Source of the DNA: Holophagaceae bacterium
GTDB lineage: Bacteria; Acidobacteriota; Holophagae; Holophagales; Holophagaceae
Length of the DNA: 64,000 nt
Assembly (NCBI GenBank): GCA_016710635.1
Contig: JADJVL010000021.1
Location: 1-64,000 of the forward strand
Reading direction: 5' to 3'
Part shown: one piece after another, positions 36,147-44,949 of the stretch
Layout: each line of letters opens with the position of its first letter
Numbering within the stretch: the first letter of the stretch is position 1
The notes under the pieces: model-generated
Seen by the model: the letters and a program-made list of their open reading frames with translations, nothing else
Database searches by the model: none
Told to the model about the DNA's origin: nothing
Translations under genes and position numbers: made by a program

Positions 36147-36686
36147 TCAGGAATCGAAATGAATGGAACGGATGGCCTGTTCGCAGACTTCACGGGTCAC
36201 TGGATTGGCATCGTGTCCTCCCACATGTACGGAGAGTCCGTTCGCCCCAAAGTAGATCGCCATCCACTCCGGCTTATCCCACCCAAGTGCTGTAGTAGTC
36301 ACCAGAATGCCTGGCTTGCCATCGACGTGGACCGTGTTGATCTGGATATTTGCGCTATTCCCAAGCCCCTCGAAAACGGTGGCCGCTTGATCCTTGGACG
36401 GCGGGCGGTTCCCCCACTGTCGCGCGTTCTCTGTATCAATCACCACCATGACCGAATATGCCGTTCCAAAGGACATTTCGCCCGGCCCCCGGGGCTCTGA
36501 GGTCTTTCCGTGTGGTATGTCGGTGAAGCCGGTTTCGGCAAGGATTGACAACCTTCCGAGCTTCGAATGATGTGGTTTGAAGCTCGACCCGATGATCCGT
36601 CTTGCTTCCTTCTGGTCATGAGATTCGCAGCCTAAGATCAGCGCTGGGACAAGCAGCATTCCCAGGCTCTGTTTCGACCACCGCAT
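36147..36686 (-). CDS. hypothetical lipoprotein
   Basis: A 179-residue protein with lipobox LILGC (Cys20), so a membrane-attached lipoprotein. The mature part has Ser/Gly-rich beta-like segments (YSVMVVIDTENARQW, GKPGILVTTTALGWDKPEWMAIYFGANGL) and no recognised domain. Its base composition is more AT-rich than the flanking clpP and tig genes, which hints at later acquisition. It lies between clpP and tig on the same strand, behind the tig terminator, so it needs its own promoter. Confidence 0.65.
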   Translation of the reverse strand: MRWSKQSLGMLLVPALILGCESHDQKEARRIIGSSFKPHHSKLGRLSILAETGFTDIPHGKTSEPRGPGEMSFGTAYSVMVVIDTENARQWGNRPPSKDQAATVFEGLGNSANIQINTVHVDGKPGILVTTTALGWDKPEWMAIYFGANGLSVHVGGHDANPVTREVCEQAIRSIHFDS

Positions 36687-36701
36687 CCTTCACCCCCCCC
36701 C

Positions 36702-36730
36702 AAAAAAAAAGGGAGACTCGAAGGTCTCCC
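36702..36730 (-). terminator. intrinsic terminator of trigger factor gene
   Basis: On the minus strand GGGAGAC-CTTCGA-GTCTCCC forms a short stable hairpin followed by nine T residues, 27 bp after the tig stop. A run of nine C residues (36693-36701 on the plus strand) follows it directly. Confidence 0.88.
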
Positions 36731-36757
36731 TCTTGGGCATTTCCTAGTCAGTCTGGC

Positions 36758-38380
36758 CTACTCGCCCTTCTTCTTAGAAGCCTTCTTGGGCTTCTCGGGG
36801 GCATCTTCCTTGGCAGGCGCCTCGGTCTTGGGCTCGTCCTCGTCCTTCTTGGCGGTCTTCTTCGCCGCCTTCTTGGGCTTGGCCTCCGTCTCCGCGGCTT
36901 CTGCGTGGGCGTGCTCGTGGTCATGGTCGTGATCGCAATCCGGACCGTGGACGTGGGGCTCGCCGCCCTCCTGCTCCGACAGCTCGCCGCCTTCCAGCCC
37001 GCCGGCGTCGAAGCGGCTCACGGCCTCGCCGGCCTCGCGCTTGCGCTCCAGCTCCGCCAGCTCCTCGAAGGCCTTCTTGTCCAGGAGCTCCTCGGTGACC
37101 TTGGCGCTGGCGGCCATGCGCTCGAAGATCTTGTCGGTGCGCAGGCGGCCCTTGATCTCCGTGGTGTTGCCGCGGCGCTCCAGCTCGGCCTTGAAGGCTT
37201 CGAAGGTCTGCTGGACTTTGTTCTCGTCCATGAAGGTGCGGATTTCGGCGTCGATCTCCTCGTCGCTGACCTGGATGTCCTCGGCGTTGCCGATGGCCTG
37301 CAGCAGATAGCCGCTGCGGACGGCGCGCTCGGCGTCGTAGCGGCGGGTCTGGCGGTAGGCGTTCCAGTTCACGCGGTTCGGGTTGATGCCCTGGCGGGAG
37401 ATGAGCTGGGCGAACTCCTGGCTGTAGTCGTCCAGCTGCAGGCTCACCATGCTGGCGGGCACCTCGAAGGGCGCGGCGTCCAGCAGGGCGTCCAGCATCG
37501 TGGTCTGCATGCGGGCCATGGCGTCGCGCTCCGCGGCCTGCTCCAGATCCTCGCGGACCCAGGTCATGAGCTCCTTGAGGTCGGCCTTGTCCAGGTCCTT
37601 GGCCAGCTCATCGTTCAGTTCCGGGACCTCGCGCTTGCGGAGGTCCTTGAGGGTCACTTCGTAGTGGACCTTCTTACCGGCGATGTTCTTGTTGGGATCC
37701 TCGGCGGGCACGTCCAGGTCGAAGGTGCGCCGCTCATCGAGCTTCATCCCCACCACTTCCTTGTCGAAGGGCCGCGCGTCGTCGAGCTGGATCACCTGGT
37801 CCTGGTAGCTCTGGGGCTTCATGCCCTGGGGCTTCACCTTGATGTCGAGGGTCGCGTAGTGGCCCTTCGCGGAAGCCTCGTCCACGGGCACCAGCTTGGC
37901 GGCGCGCTCGCGGATCCCTTCCAGGTGCTCGGTCACGGCCTCGTCGTCGATGCGGCGCTTCTTCTTGGCGACCGCCAGACCCTGGTAGGCCGGGAGATCG
38001 ACTTCGGGGGCCACGTCGAAGAGGGCCTTAAAGGAACCGTCCACGCCTTCCCGCAGGTCGGCCTTCTCCAGGGCGGGATTGCTGATGGGCTGGGTGCCGG
38101 CGGCGGCGGCGGCGCTCCAGAAGTGGCGCTCCACCAGGCTCTGGGCGACTTCGCTGACGATCTCGCGCTGGAACTTGGACATCAGGACGCTGCGGGGGGC
38201 CTTGCCGGGACGGAAGCCCGGCAGCTTCACCTGCTTGGCGATCTTGGCGATGACCTGCCCGAAGACTTCGCTGACTTCCCAGGCGGGGACCTTGACCTCC
38301 AGGCCCTTGCGGGTGGCGCTGTGGTTGATGAGCTGGACCTTGAGTTCATTCTTGCGCTCAGGGGTCTGGGTGGCCGCCAT
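36758..38380 (-). CDS. tig: trigger factor with His-rich and Lys-rich C-terminal tail
   Basis: Ribosome-bound chaperone and peptidyl-prolyl isomerase. N-terminal ribosome-binding domain (about 1-115) with the signature GFRPGKAPRSVL, a PPIase domain (about 165-250: GHYATLDIKVKPQG, VVGMKLDERRTFDLDVP) and a long helical C-terminal domain (about 260-450). At 540 residues it is longer than the usual 430-450: the tail has a His/Asp run (HVHGPDCDHDHDHEHAHAE) and then Lys/Glu/Ala repeats (KPKKAAKKTAKKDEDE), perhaps for metal and ribosome/nucleic-acid binding. The start at 38380 is used, since the upstream open frame is the translated tRNA-Leu gene. Confidence 0.92.
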   Translation of the reverse strand: MAATQTPERKNELKVQLINHSATRKGLEVKVPAWEVSEVFGQVIAKIAKQVKLPGFRPGKAPRSVLMSKFQREIVSEVAQSLVERHFWSAAAAAGTQPISNPALEKADLREGVDGSFKALFDVAPEVDLPAYQGLAVAKKKRRIDDEAVTEHLEGIRERAAKLVPVDEASAKGHYATLDIKVKPQGMKPQSYQDQVIQLDDARPFDKEVVGMKLDERRTFDLDVPAEDPNKNIAGKKVHYEVTLKDLRKREVPELNDELAKDLDKADLKELMTWVREDLEQAAERDAMARMQTTMLDALLDAAPFEVPASMVSLQLDDYSQEFAQLISRQGINPNRVNWNAYRQTRRYDAERAVRSGYLLQAIGNAEDIQVSDEEIDAEIRTFMDENKVQQTFEAFKAELERRGNTTEIKGRLRTDKIFERMAASAKVTEELLDKKAFEELAELERKREAGEAVSRFDAGGLEGGELSEQEGGEPHVHGPDCDHDHDHEHAHAEAAETEAKPKKAAKKTAKKDEDEPKTEAPAKEDAPEKPKKASKKKGE

Positions 38381-38409
38381 GGATGCTCCTTGCAGGGACT
38401 TCAGGATTT

Positions 38410-38494
38410 TGGTGCGAACGGTGGGACTCGAACCCACACGGCGTGAGCCGCTGGAACCTAAATCCAGTGCGTCTACCAGTTCCGCCACATTCGC
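38410..38494 (-). tRNA. tRNA-Leu (anticodon UAG)
   Basis: Minus-strand gene beginning GCGAATGTGGCGGAACTGG and ending with an encoded CCA. Acceptor arms GCGAATG / CGTTCGC pair with one G-U; the anticodon stem CTGGA-TTTAGGT-TCCAG displays UAG, reading CUA/CUG-type Leu codons; a short class II variable arm (CGGCTCACGCCG) and the T arm GTGGG-TTCGAGT-CCCAC are present. It lies 29 bp before tig. Confidence 0.95.
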
Positions 38495-38527
38495 CAAGTT
38501 GTCATCGGGTTGGATCAAAAGGCTTCG

Positions 38528-38604
38528 TGGTGCGCCCGGAGAGATTCGAACTCCCGACCCTCAGGTTCGAAGCCTGATGCTCTATCCAGCTGAGCTACGG
38601 GCGC
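38528..38604 (-). tRNA. tRNA-Arg (anticodon UCG)
   Basis: Minus-strand gene from GCGCCCGTAGCTCAGCTGGA to an encoded CCA. Acceptor pairs GCGCCCG / CGGGCGC are perfect; the anticodon arm TCAGG-CTTCGAA-CCTGA gives anticodon UCG (Arg, CGN); the T arm is CGGGAG-TTCGAAT-CTCTCCG-like. It is 33 bp upstream of tRNA-Leu and probably in the same transcript. Confidence 0.95.
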
Positions 38605-38642
38605 AGCCAGAACCATCGATTCTACCTGCGTGGGCCGCCCCA

Positions 38643-39609
38643 TCAAAGCGCCGAGTTGAGACTCCAGGCGTCCCGGAAGGCGTTCTCCGCAAGGCTCGCC
38701 ATTTCAGCGTCTGTGAGTCCCAGGGCCCGGGCCGCGGACCACTCGGAAGCCAGGTCGCAGGGGATGACGCCGGGATCGTCCGTCCCCAGGGCGCACCGGA
38801 CCCCGGCCCGGAGCATCCGGGGCAGGGGATGGTCCGCCGGATCCGCAAGTTCGGGCACCAGGGTGCGGTTGGAGGCGAGGCAGATGTCCACGGGAATGGC
38901 GCGCTCCGCCAGCCACGCCAGGAGGGCGGGATCCTCCGCCCCCCGGACCCCGTGGATGATGCGCTCGACGCCAGCGGCCTCGACGGCCTCGCGCACATTG
39001 GAACCGGGTCCGTTCTCCCCCGCGTGGGCTGCGAGACGCAGGCCCCGGCCTCGGGCCCCGGTCAAAGACCGGCGCCCAGTCCCGAAAGGGCACCCGCTCC
39101 AGCCCACCAGTGGAAAAGCCGTGGACGAAGGCGGGCAGGTCCTCCAGCACCAGGTCCAGGACCTCGTGGCCGTGCTTCGGCCCCAAATTGTTCACGGCGT
39201 CCAGCACCACCGCCACCTTCGCGCCGCGTGCGCCGGCCCGGGCGATGCCCTCCTCCAGGCCCCGCCAGAGGTCATCCAGGCTCAGCAGCCGCTTCCACAC
39301 CACCAGGAAGTGGGGCGAGACCCAGAGGTCGAGGCCCCTGGGCGCCGGTCCCAGGCGGTCGATGGCGGCGTCCACCGCGCGGCCCACCGCCTCCCGGGAA
39401 TTCAGCAGGCCGGAGCCGAACAGGAAAGCTTCGATGAAGCCTTCGAAGGGCTGGACCTCCCCACGCCACAGGGCGGCGAGGGACTCCGGCACCGGAAGCT
39501 CCCGCTGCTTCGCTTCCGCCCGGACCCAGGCGGGGTCCAGGCTGCCTTCCAGGTGCGCGTGCCGGTCGATGCCCGGTGAAACGGCGCCGGATCCGAGTGC
39601 CGTCGTCAC
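38643..39609 (-). pseudogene. adenosine deaminase family protein, frameshifted
   Basis: Metal-dependent deaminase (adenosine/adenine deaminase family). The N-terminal frame (from 39609) has the metal-binding HAHLEGS motif (DRHAHLEGSLDP), normal for the family. The C-terminal frame has LAAHAGE, the HGVR segment with the next metal His, and LGTDDPGV with the catalytic Asp pair. The two frames meet near 39065, in FDRG / RGRGLRLAAHAGE; one G less in a run of four gives a continuous protein of about 321 residues. All catalytic residues are kept, so it may be functional if the shift is an error. The gene is 4 bp past the FYDLN gene. Confidence 0.8.
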
Positions 39610-39613
39610 AAGG

Positions 39614-39907
39614 CTATTCGTCGTAGTCGTCCATGCGGAGGTCGCCGGGATCCACGCCCTCGGCCCGGGCGCCTGTGATGCCCAGGCTCTCGTCGAAGGG
39701 CTCCTCCTGCACGGCCTCCGCCTCGGGCTCGGGGGCGTAGTCGTCCTCGATGAGGTGGACGGCCTTCTCCTTCTTCACCGCCTTGGCCTTGGCGGGGGCG
39801 GCCTTCTGGTCCGCGCCGCATTTCGGGCACTTCGCTTCGGGCTTGCCGAAGTCGTAGAACTTGGTCCCGCAGGAAAAGCAGGTGAATTTTTTACCCAAGT
39901 TCGCCAT
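39614..39907 (-). CDS. FYDLN acid-rich zinc-ribbon protein (TIGR02300-like)
   Basis: A 97-residue protein with a zinc-ribbon start (CFSCGTKFYDFGKPEAKCPKCG: CxxC 10 and 13, then CxxC 27 and 30), a short basic linker (KAKAVKKEKA) and a long acidic tail (EDDYAPEPEAEAVQEEPFDE). The FYD(L/F)xK signature identifies the FYDLN_acid family, common in Proteobacteria and Acidobacteriota and of unknown function. Cytoplasmic. Confidence 0.85.
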   Translation of the reverse strand: MANLGKKFTCFSCGTKFYDFGKPEAKCPKCGADQKAAPAKAKAVKKEKAVHLIEDDYAPEPEAEAVQEEPFDESLGITGARAEGVDPGDLRMDDYDE

Positions 39908-39984
39908 GTCCGAATCCTCGCGTTTGCAGAAGGATCACGATATAGCAGGACGAAGGCGGGTTGTCACGCTTCCACTGACGGATG

Positions 39985-41247
39985 TCAATCCCAGGGCACG
40001 TTTCCGAGGCGCTTGGGATCTCCGTCACAGAGCTGGTTGACCACGGTGTTGTAGAAGATGTGGTGCTTCGATTCCACCTCCGGTCCGAACCGCTCGACGA
40101 AGGTGTGCCGACTGCGGTCGAGCTCGTCCCGGAGCAGGACGTAGATGTTGCCGCTCTGCCGCCCCTGGGCGACCTTCTGGGGGAAGTAGAGCTCGATGTC
40201 GCCAACCAGGACCCGGCCGAGGCGTTCCGCTGTGGCCCGGATCTTGGGATCCAGGTCATCGGTTGGGGGCGCGGGCATGGGGATGGGGTCCGGCACCATC
40301 TGGGTCGGCACCGAGGGCGTGAGGTCGCGGGTGTCCAGGGCCTGGGCCACCGCGGGGGACGGAGGCTTGAGCGCCGTTGGCGGCGGGGCCAGGGGCGGCA
40401 GCGGCTGGGAGGACCGGATGTCCGAGGGGGCCATGGGGGCCGTGATCTTCTGGGGGGGCGCGCCGGGGACCGGGACTTGGGGCATCCCCTGGGGCTGGAC
40501 TGACGGGGGGAGCGCCACCGGCTTGGTCGCAGGGGCACCCACGGGCATCAACTGGGTCGCAGCGGAGGCGGGCATGGTGGGCATGGCGCCCGTGCCTTCA
40601 TGCCCGGCGGCGGCCAGGTGGGAAAGGGTGGACTCGGCGGCCAGGACCACCGACCGGAGCAGGGACGGGTGATCCAGCCGCTGACGGCTCCCGCTGTCGA
40701 TGAGCACCACCGCCACCACCTTGCGGCGCAGGCGCAGGGGGACCATCAGGCTTTCCGCGGCCTGCATCCCGCTGAGCGGCTTGAGCAGGGCGGCGTAGGC
40801 CGCGCCGCCGGAGAGCCGGGCGACGGTGCCGTTCATCAACGGTTCGAGCTCGGGAGGCGGCACCACGGGCACGCCGGATTTCGGGGCATCGCTCTCGAAC
40901 CCGCGGTGGGAGAAGAGATTGGCGATCCCCTGCTTGATGATGAAGAGGGCGCAGCGCTCGGAGAGCGGGTGGAGGCCGTCCATGAGGGCTTTGAGGACCT
41001 CGGCCTGGGTGGGCGCCTTTTCCAGGTGGTCGAGGGCATCCGAGAGGTCCTTTTCCAGGGAGGCCGCGCTGGAGTCGGCCTGAAGGGCGGCCATCTGCTC
41101 CTGGATCCTTTGGATCAGCCCGTCGTCCGGGCGCAGGCGGCCCAGCTCCTCTTCCAGGGTCACCGTCAGGACCTCCTGAAGGGACTTCTGGCGATCCTCC
41201 AGCCACTGCTGAAGAAGGCTCTTGATGGATTCGGCGGTAGCGTCCAT
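39985..41247 (-). CDS. GAF-like domain protein with proline-rich linker
   Basis: A 420-residue cytoplasmic protein without signal or membrane segment. Residues about 1-90 are helical (coiled-coil-like, SIKSLLQQWLEDRQKSLQEV); about 90-225 resemble a GAF-type sensor fold (SERCALFIIKQGIANLFSHRG, AESLMVPLRLRRKVVAVVLID); about 230-340 is a Pro/Ala/Gln-rich linker; and 345-420 is a conserved-looking tail (YVLLRDELDRSRHTFVERFG). Start 41247 (MDATAESI) is chosen over 41292 since the latter overlaps the divergent promoter. It is divergent from the STAS/RsbW/SpoIIE module, so it may be a partner. Function unknown. Confidence 0.6.
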   Translation of the reverse strand: MDATAESIKSLLQQWLEDRQKSLQEVLTVTLEEELGRLRPDDGLIQRIQEQMAALQADSSAASLEKDLSDALDHLEKAPTQAEVLKALMDGLHPLSERCALFIIKQGIANLFSHRGFESDAPKSGVPVVPPPELEPLMNGTVARLSGGAAYAALLKPLSGMQAAESLMVPLRLRRKVVAVVLIDSGSRQRLDHPSLLRSVVLAAESTLSHLAAAGHEGTGAMPTMPASAATQLMPVGAPATKPVALPPSVQPQGMPQVPVPGAPPQKITAPMAPSDIRSSQPLPPLAPPPTALKPPSPAVAQALDTRDLTPSVPTQMVPDPIPMPAPPTDDLDPKIRATAERLGRVLVGDIELYFPQKVAQGRQSGNIYVLLRDELDRSRHTFVERFGPEVESKHHIFYNTVVNQLCDGDPKRLGNVPWD

Positions 41248-41347
41248 GTCTGTGGCCCAGGGGAAGGTGGGATCAAGGGTACTCGAAATCATTCCGGACC
41301 AACCTTGTCAGGCTAGAATCTCCTTCAGAGCGATTGGAGCCGTTGAC

Positions 41348-41701
41348 ATGGGCGATCTCAGCATCCTGGTCCGGGAAGAGGGCCCCGTTTCCGTGGTGGA
41401 ACCCAAGGGCTTCATCAACGCCCACACGGTCCGCCAGTTCGAGTGCGCCCTGGAGGAAGTCGTCCAGAAGGAGCGCTACGCGATCCTCCTGAACTGCCGG
41501 CACCTCAGCTACATCTCCTCGGCGGGCCTCGGCGCCATCATGGGCCTCATCGAGACGGTCCGGGACCGGGGCGGCGACATCCAGCTCTGCAACCTCCAGG
41601 AGAACGTCTACGCCATCTTCGACACCCTCGGCTTCACCCAGCTCTACAAGGTCCATCCCGAAGAGCCGGAAGCCCTCCAGTCCTTCCTGGGCCCGTCCTG
41701 A
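41348..41701 (+). CDS. STAS-domain anti-sigma factor antagonist (SpoIIAA/RsbV-like)
   Basis: A 117-residue STAS protein. The phosphorylatable serine is in LSYISSAGLGAIMG (Ser57/Ser58). Such proteins bind the kinase/anti-sigma RsbW when unphosphorylated, releasing a sigma factor, and are switched off by phosphorylation. The stop overlaps the next start (TGATG), and the kinase and phosphatase follow directly, giving a complete partner-switching set. No sigma factor gene is nearby. Confidence 0.92.
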   Translation: MGDLSILVREEGPVSVVEPKGFINAHTVRQFECALEEVVQKERYAILLNCRHLSYISSAGLGAIMGLIETVRDRGGDIQLCNLQENVYAIFDTLGFTQLYKVHPEEPEALQSFLGPS

Positions 41702-42132
41702 TGCGCGCGGTGGTCGAGCAGTCTGAATTCCGGCTCGTGATCCCGAGCCAGACCCGCTATCTGAACCTCGTCACCGGCCTGGCCAAGCGGGCCGCCCTCG
41801 TTTCGGGCCTGGACGATCCCACCGCCGCCAAAGTGAGCATCGCCGTGGACGAGGCCGTGACCAACGTGATCATGCACGCCTACGGCGGCGCCGACGACAA
41901 GAGCGTGGAACTGGAGATCCGGTTCACGGGCCTCGCTCTGGAGATCCACATCTGGCACACGGGCCATGGCATCCGCCAGGACCAGGTCCACCTGCCGGAT
42001 CCCAAGGAGTACGTGAAGCATCCCCGCAAGGGAGGCCTGGGCCTGCTGCTCATGAGCCGCTTCATGGACGAGGTCCGCTTCGAAGACAACGCCGACCGCA
42101 GCGAGTGCTGCATGATCAAGAAACTGGCCTGA
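41701..42132 (+). CDS. RsbW-like serine kinase / anti-sigma factor
   Basis: A 143-residue GHKL ATPase-fold kinase. N box IAVDEAVTNVIMHAY, G1-like GHGIR and G2-like GGLGLLLMSRFMDEV are all visible. It should phosphorylate the STAS protein encoded just upstream and bind its sigma factor or other target. Cytoplasmic. Translationally coupled to the STAS gene. Confidence 0.92.
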   Translation: MRAVVEQSEFRLVIPSQTRYLNLVTGLAKRAALVSGLDDPTAAKVSIAVDEAVTNVIMHAYGGADDKSVELEIRFTGLALEIHIWHTGHGIRQDQVHLPDPKEYVKHPRKGGLGLLLMSRFMDEVRFEDNADRSECCMIKKLA

Positions 42133-42151
42133 TCCGCCACCAGGGCCGCCC

Positions 42152-43810
42152 ATGACGGATACGCCGGCATCCCCGCCAGATTCGACCGGCGTCCCGCGCG
42201 GCGGTCAGGCCGGCGCCCCTTCGCCCTTCGACCGGCTGCGGGACCTGGCCCTCCGGATCCCGGAAGGGGCCTCGGAACTGCTGCCGATCATCGACTTCCT
42301 GGAGACCTTTCCGGAACAGGTGACCGAACAGGCCCTGGTCCATCTCGTGGGGGTCACGGCCCTGGGCATGGCCCGGGCCAGCCAGGGCGGCATCTGGGAC
42401 GGGGAGCGCTGGATCTTCCTGCGGGGTTCGGCGCCGGCCTTCCCCACCAACCCCGGCAAAGGCTGGACCAGCCTGCCCTGGACCCACGGGGACGAGTCGT
42501 ACGGCCAGCTCGCGGTGAAGAGCGAGACGAACCCTCCCGGCCTGGGCCTGCTCCTGTCCATCAGCGCGCCCCTGCTGGCCTGGCGGCGGCTGGAGGCCCT
42601 GCGCATCGACCAGAACCGCGCCCTGGCCCTGCAGCTCTCCCGCCTGAACACCCTCTTCGATCTCACCCGCTCCCTGGGCGAGGTCCAGTCCAAGGAGGAT
42701 CTGGTCCGCCTCATGGCCGCCACCCTCATGGGGGAATTCCGCATACCGCGCCTCCTGGTGGTGGGCGCGGACGGCACGGTGCTGTTGAACCGCGGGCTGG
42801 GGACGATCCCGACCCTGCTCATGGGCGAAACCCTCCACAGCCTGCTGGCGGAAAAGGGGCTCGTCCACGTGGTGGAGCTGCGGGACCAGGACCACAGCCA
42901 CGGTTTCGCCTACGCCGCCGAGCCCACCATCGGCAAGCTCAGCGAGGAGGACGAGCTCTTCCTCTACACCCTGCTGAACCTCTGCGCTAGCCAGCTCACC
43001 AGCCTGGAGCTCCGGGAATCCCAGATCCTCTCCCTCAAGCTGGAAAAGGACCTGGACCTGGCCCGCAACATCCAGCGGCGGATCCTGCCGAAGCGGCTGC
43101 CGGAGCCCACCGGCTGGCAGTGCACGGCCGCCAACCTGCCCTACCAGGCGGTGGGCGGGGACCTCTACGACGTCTGGATGGCCAGCGATCCCCCCGCCGG
43201 CGGCTGGGAGGACGAGGTGGAAGGGGACCGCATCCACCTGGCGGTGGCTGACATCAGCGGCAAGGGCCTGCCGGCCTCCCTGATGATGACCCAGCTTTCG
43301 GCCTTCCTGCGGGCCCGGGCGGACCGCCGGGTGAAGAACTGGGGGCGCTTCGCGACGCGCCTGAACACCCGCATGAACGAAGTGCGCGACCGGAACCGCT
43401 ACGCCACCCTCTTCGTCGGCAGCATCAATCCCGAGACCGGCGACCTGCGCTACGTGAACGGCGGCCACAATCCGCCTCTGCTGGTCCCCGGGAACCAGGA
43501 CGAGGCCCGGCGGCTGTCCCCGACTGGGCCCATCGTCGGTCTGCTCCCGGGCGCGACCTTCCTGGAGGGCCACGCGCAGATGGACCCGGGCGACGTACTG
43601 GTGTGCTTCACGGACGGCTTGGTGGAGGCCGAAAGCCGTGATGGCCAGGACTTCGGCGAGGAGGCCATCATCTCCGTGGTCCGTGAGCATCAGGCCAAGT
43701 GCGCCGACGAGATCTTCGAAGCCATCCTGGTGGCGGTCTTCAAGCACATGGAAGGCTCGGGTTTCAAGGACGACGTCACCCTTGTGGTGGCCAAGCGGGC
43801 CCGCGCCTGA
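42152..43810 (+). CDS. SpoIIE/RsbU-type serine phosphatase with GAF-like sensor
   Basis: A 552-residue protein. Residues about 175-310 look like a GAF domain (LFDLTRSLGEVQSKEDLVRL ... ASQLTSLELRE), linked by a signalling helix (LEKDLDLARNIQRRILPKRLP) to a PP2C/SpoIIE phosphatase (about 330-550) with the metal-binding motifs GGDLYDVW, VADISGKGLPAS, FTDGLVEA and DDVTLVV. It dephosphorylates the STAS antagonist in response to a signal sensed by the N-terminal half. Third gene of the module. Confidence 0.92.
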   Translation: MTDTPASPPDSTGVPRGGQAGAPSPFDRLRDLALRIPEGASELLPIIDFLETFPEQVTEQALVHLVGVTALGMARASQGGIWDGERWIFLRGSAPAFPTNPGKGWTSLPWTHGDESYGQLAVKSETNPPGLGLLLSISAPLLAWRRLEALRIDQNRALALQLSRLNTLFDLTRSLGEVQSKEDLVRLMAATLMGEFRIPRLLVVGADGTVLLNRGLGTIPTLLMGETLHSLLAEKGLVHVVELRDQDHSHGFAYAAEPTIGKLSEEDELFLYTLLNLCASQLTSLELRESQILSLKLEKDLDLARNIQRRILPKRLPEPTGWQCTAANLPYQAVGGDLYDVWMASDPPAGGWEDEVEGDRIHLAVADISGKGLPASLMMTQLSAFLRARADRRVKNWGRFATRLNTRMNEVRDRNRYATLFVGSINPETGDLRYVNGGHNPPLLVPGNQDEARRLSPTGPIVGLLPGATFLEGHAQMDPGDVLVCFTDGLVEAESRDGQDFGEEAIISVVREHQAKCADEIFEAILVAVFKHMEGSGFKDDVTLVVAKRARA

Positions 43811-43900
43811 CGCGGACCCCGCGCCGAAGGATGCGTTCGGGATTTCCGTCCTGCGCCCCCGGCCCTTGGACCCCGTAGAATCGGGTCTGGAGCGTGTCCC

Positions 43901-44743
43901 GTGAACTCCTTCAAGACCTTCATCCTGATCACCGCCATGACGGGCCTGCTGGTGTGGATCGGCAACGCCCTGTACGGCCAGCAGGGCCTGGTCCTCGCCC
44001 TGGCAGCGGGCCTGCTGATGAACGGCTTCAGCTACTTCTTCTCCGACCGGATCGTGCTGGCCTCCTATGGCGCCCGCGTGGTCACGGAAGCCGAAGCGCC
44101 CGAACTCTACGCCATCGTGGCGACCCTGGCCCAGCGCGCGGGCCTGCCCATGCCCCGCGTCGCCGTGATCGACGACGAGACCCCCAACGCCTTCGCCACC
44201 GGACGCAATCCCGACCACGCGGTGGTGGCCGTCACCACCGGCATCCTGCGCATGCTCACCCGGCAGGAGCTGGAGGGCGTCCTCGGCCACGAGCTGGGCC
44301 ACGTGAAGAACCGGGACATCCTCATCGGCTCCATGGCCTCGGTCCTCGCCCAGGCCATCATGTTCCTCTCCCACATGGCCATGTACATCTCGCCCCGGGA
44401 CGAGGACGGCCGGCCCACCAATCCCCTGTTCGGCCTGCTGGTGGCCATCCTTGGACCCATCGCGGCCATGCTCCTCCAGATGGCCCTCAGCCGGTCCAGG
44501 GAATACCTGGCTGACGATTTCGGCGCCCACGTCACAGGTCGCCCGGACGCGCTGGCCTCGGCGCTGGCCAAGATCAGCGGCATCAACGAGCGCCACCAGA
44601 TGCGCAATGCCCAGCCGGCCACGGCCCACATGATGATCGTGAATCCGTTGCATGGGGGCGGGCTGATGAGCTGGTTCTCGACCCACCCGCCCATCGAACA
44701 TCGGATCGCGCGGTTGAATGCCATGCCGGTGGAGGCGCGGTAG
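43901..44743 (+). CDS. htpX: membrane zinc protease HtpX
   Basis: A 280-residue M48 metallopeptidase of inner-membrane quality control. Two N-terminal helices (about 5-25 and 30-48), the zinc motif HELGH at about 129-133, two central helices, and the third zinc ligand Glu in SREYLADDFGA. It starts with GTG. Degrades misfolded membrane proteins, typically with FtsH. A strong hairpin terminator follows. Confidence 0.95.
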   Translation: MNSFKTFILITAMTGLLVWIGNALYGQQGLVLALAAGLLMNGFSYFFSDRIVLASYGARVVTEAEAPELYAIVATLAQRAGLPMPRVAVIDDETPNAFATGRNPDHAVVAVTTGILRMLTRQELEGVLGHELGHVKNRDILIGSMASVLAQAIMFLSHMAMYISPRDEDGRPTNPLFGLLVAILGPIAAMLLQMALSRSREYLADDFGAHVTGRPDALASALAKISGINERHQMRNAQPATAHMMIVNPLHGGGLMSWFSTHPPIEHRIARLNAMPVEAR

Positions 44744-44822
44744 GGACCATTTGTTCGCACCACACCATTGATCCCACTCCAGCCGGGGCATTCCGGTTCA
44801 GCTGCCGCGCTGTCGCTTGGCT

Positions 44823-44879
44823 GCACCCGAGTCAGGCACGGCCAAAAGCAGGCCATGCCTGACTCGGGTGCCTGTTTTT
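44823..44879 (+). terminator. intrinsic terminator downstream of htpX
   Basis: A 21-bp stem with one mismatch (GCACCCGAGTCAGGCA... pairing with ...TGCCTGACTCGGGTGC), 7-nt loop AAAAGCA, then CTGTTTTTC. Located 80 bp past the htpX stop, and close to the convergent ychF stop, so it might act on both strands. Confidence 0.85.
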
Positions 44880-44949
44880 CAAGCGTGCGCTGCGCGACCA
44901 GTGTTTCAGTTGGATGGAGGTTCCAACCTGGGGTTTGGTGTCGTGCTGA

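Noticed and set aside
38381..38518. N-terminal extension of trigger factor
   Set aside because: The extra residues are the translation of tRNA-Leu; the family start is at 38380.
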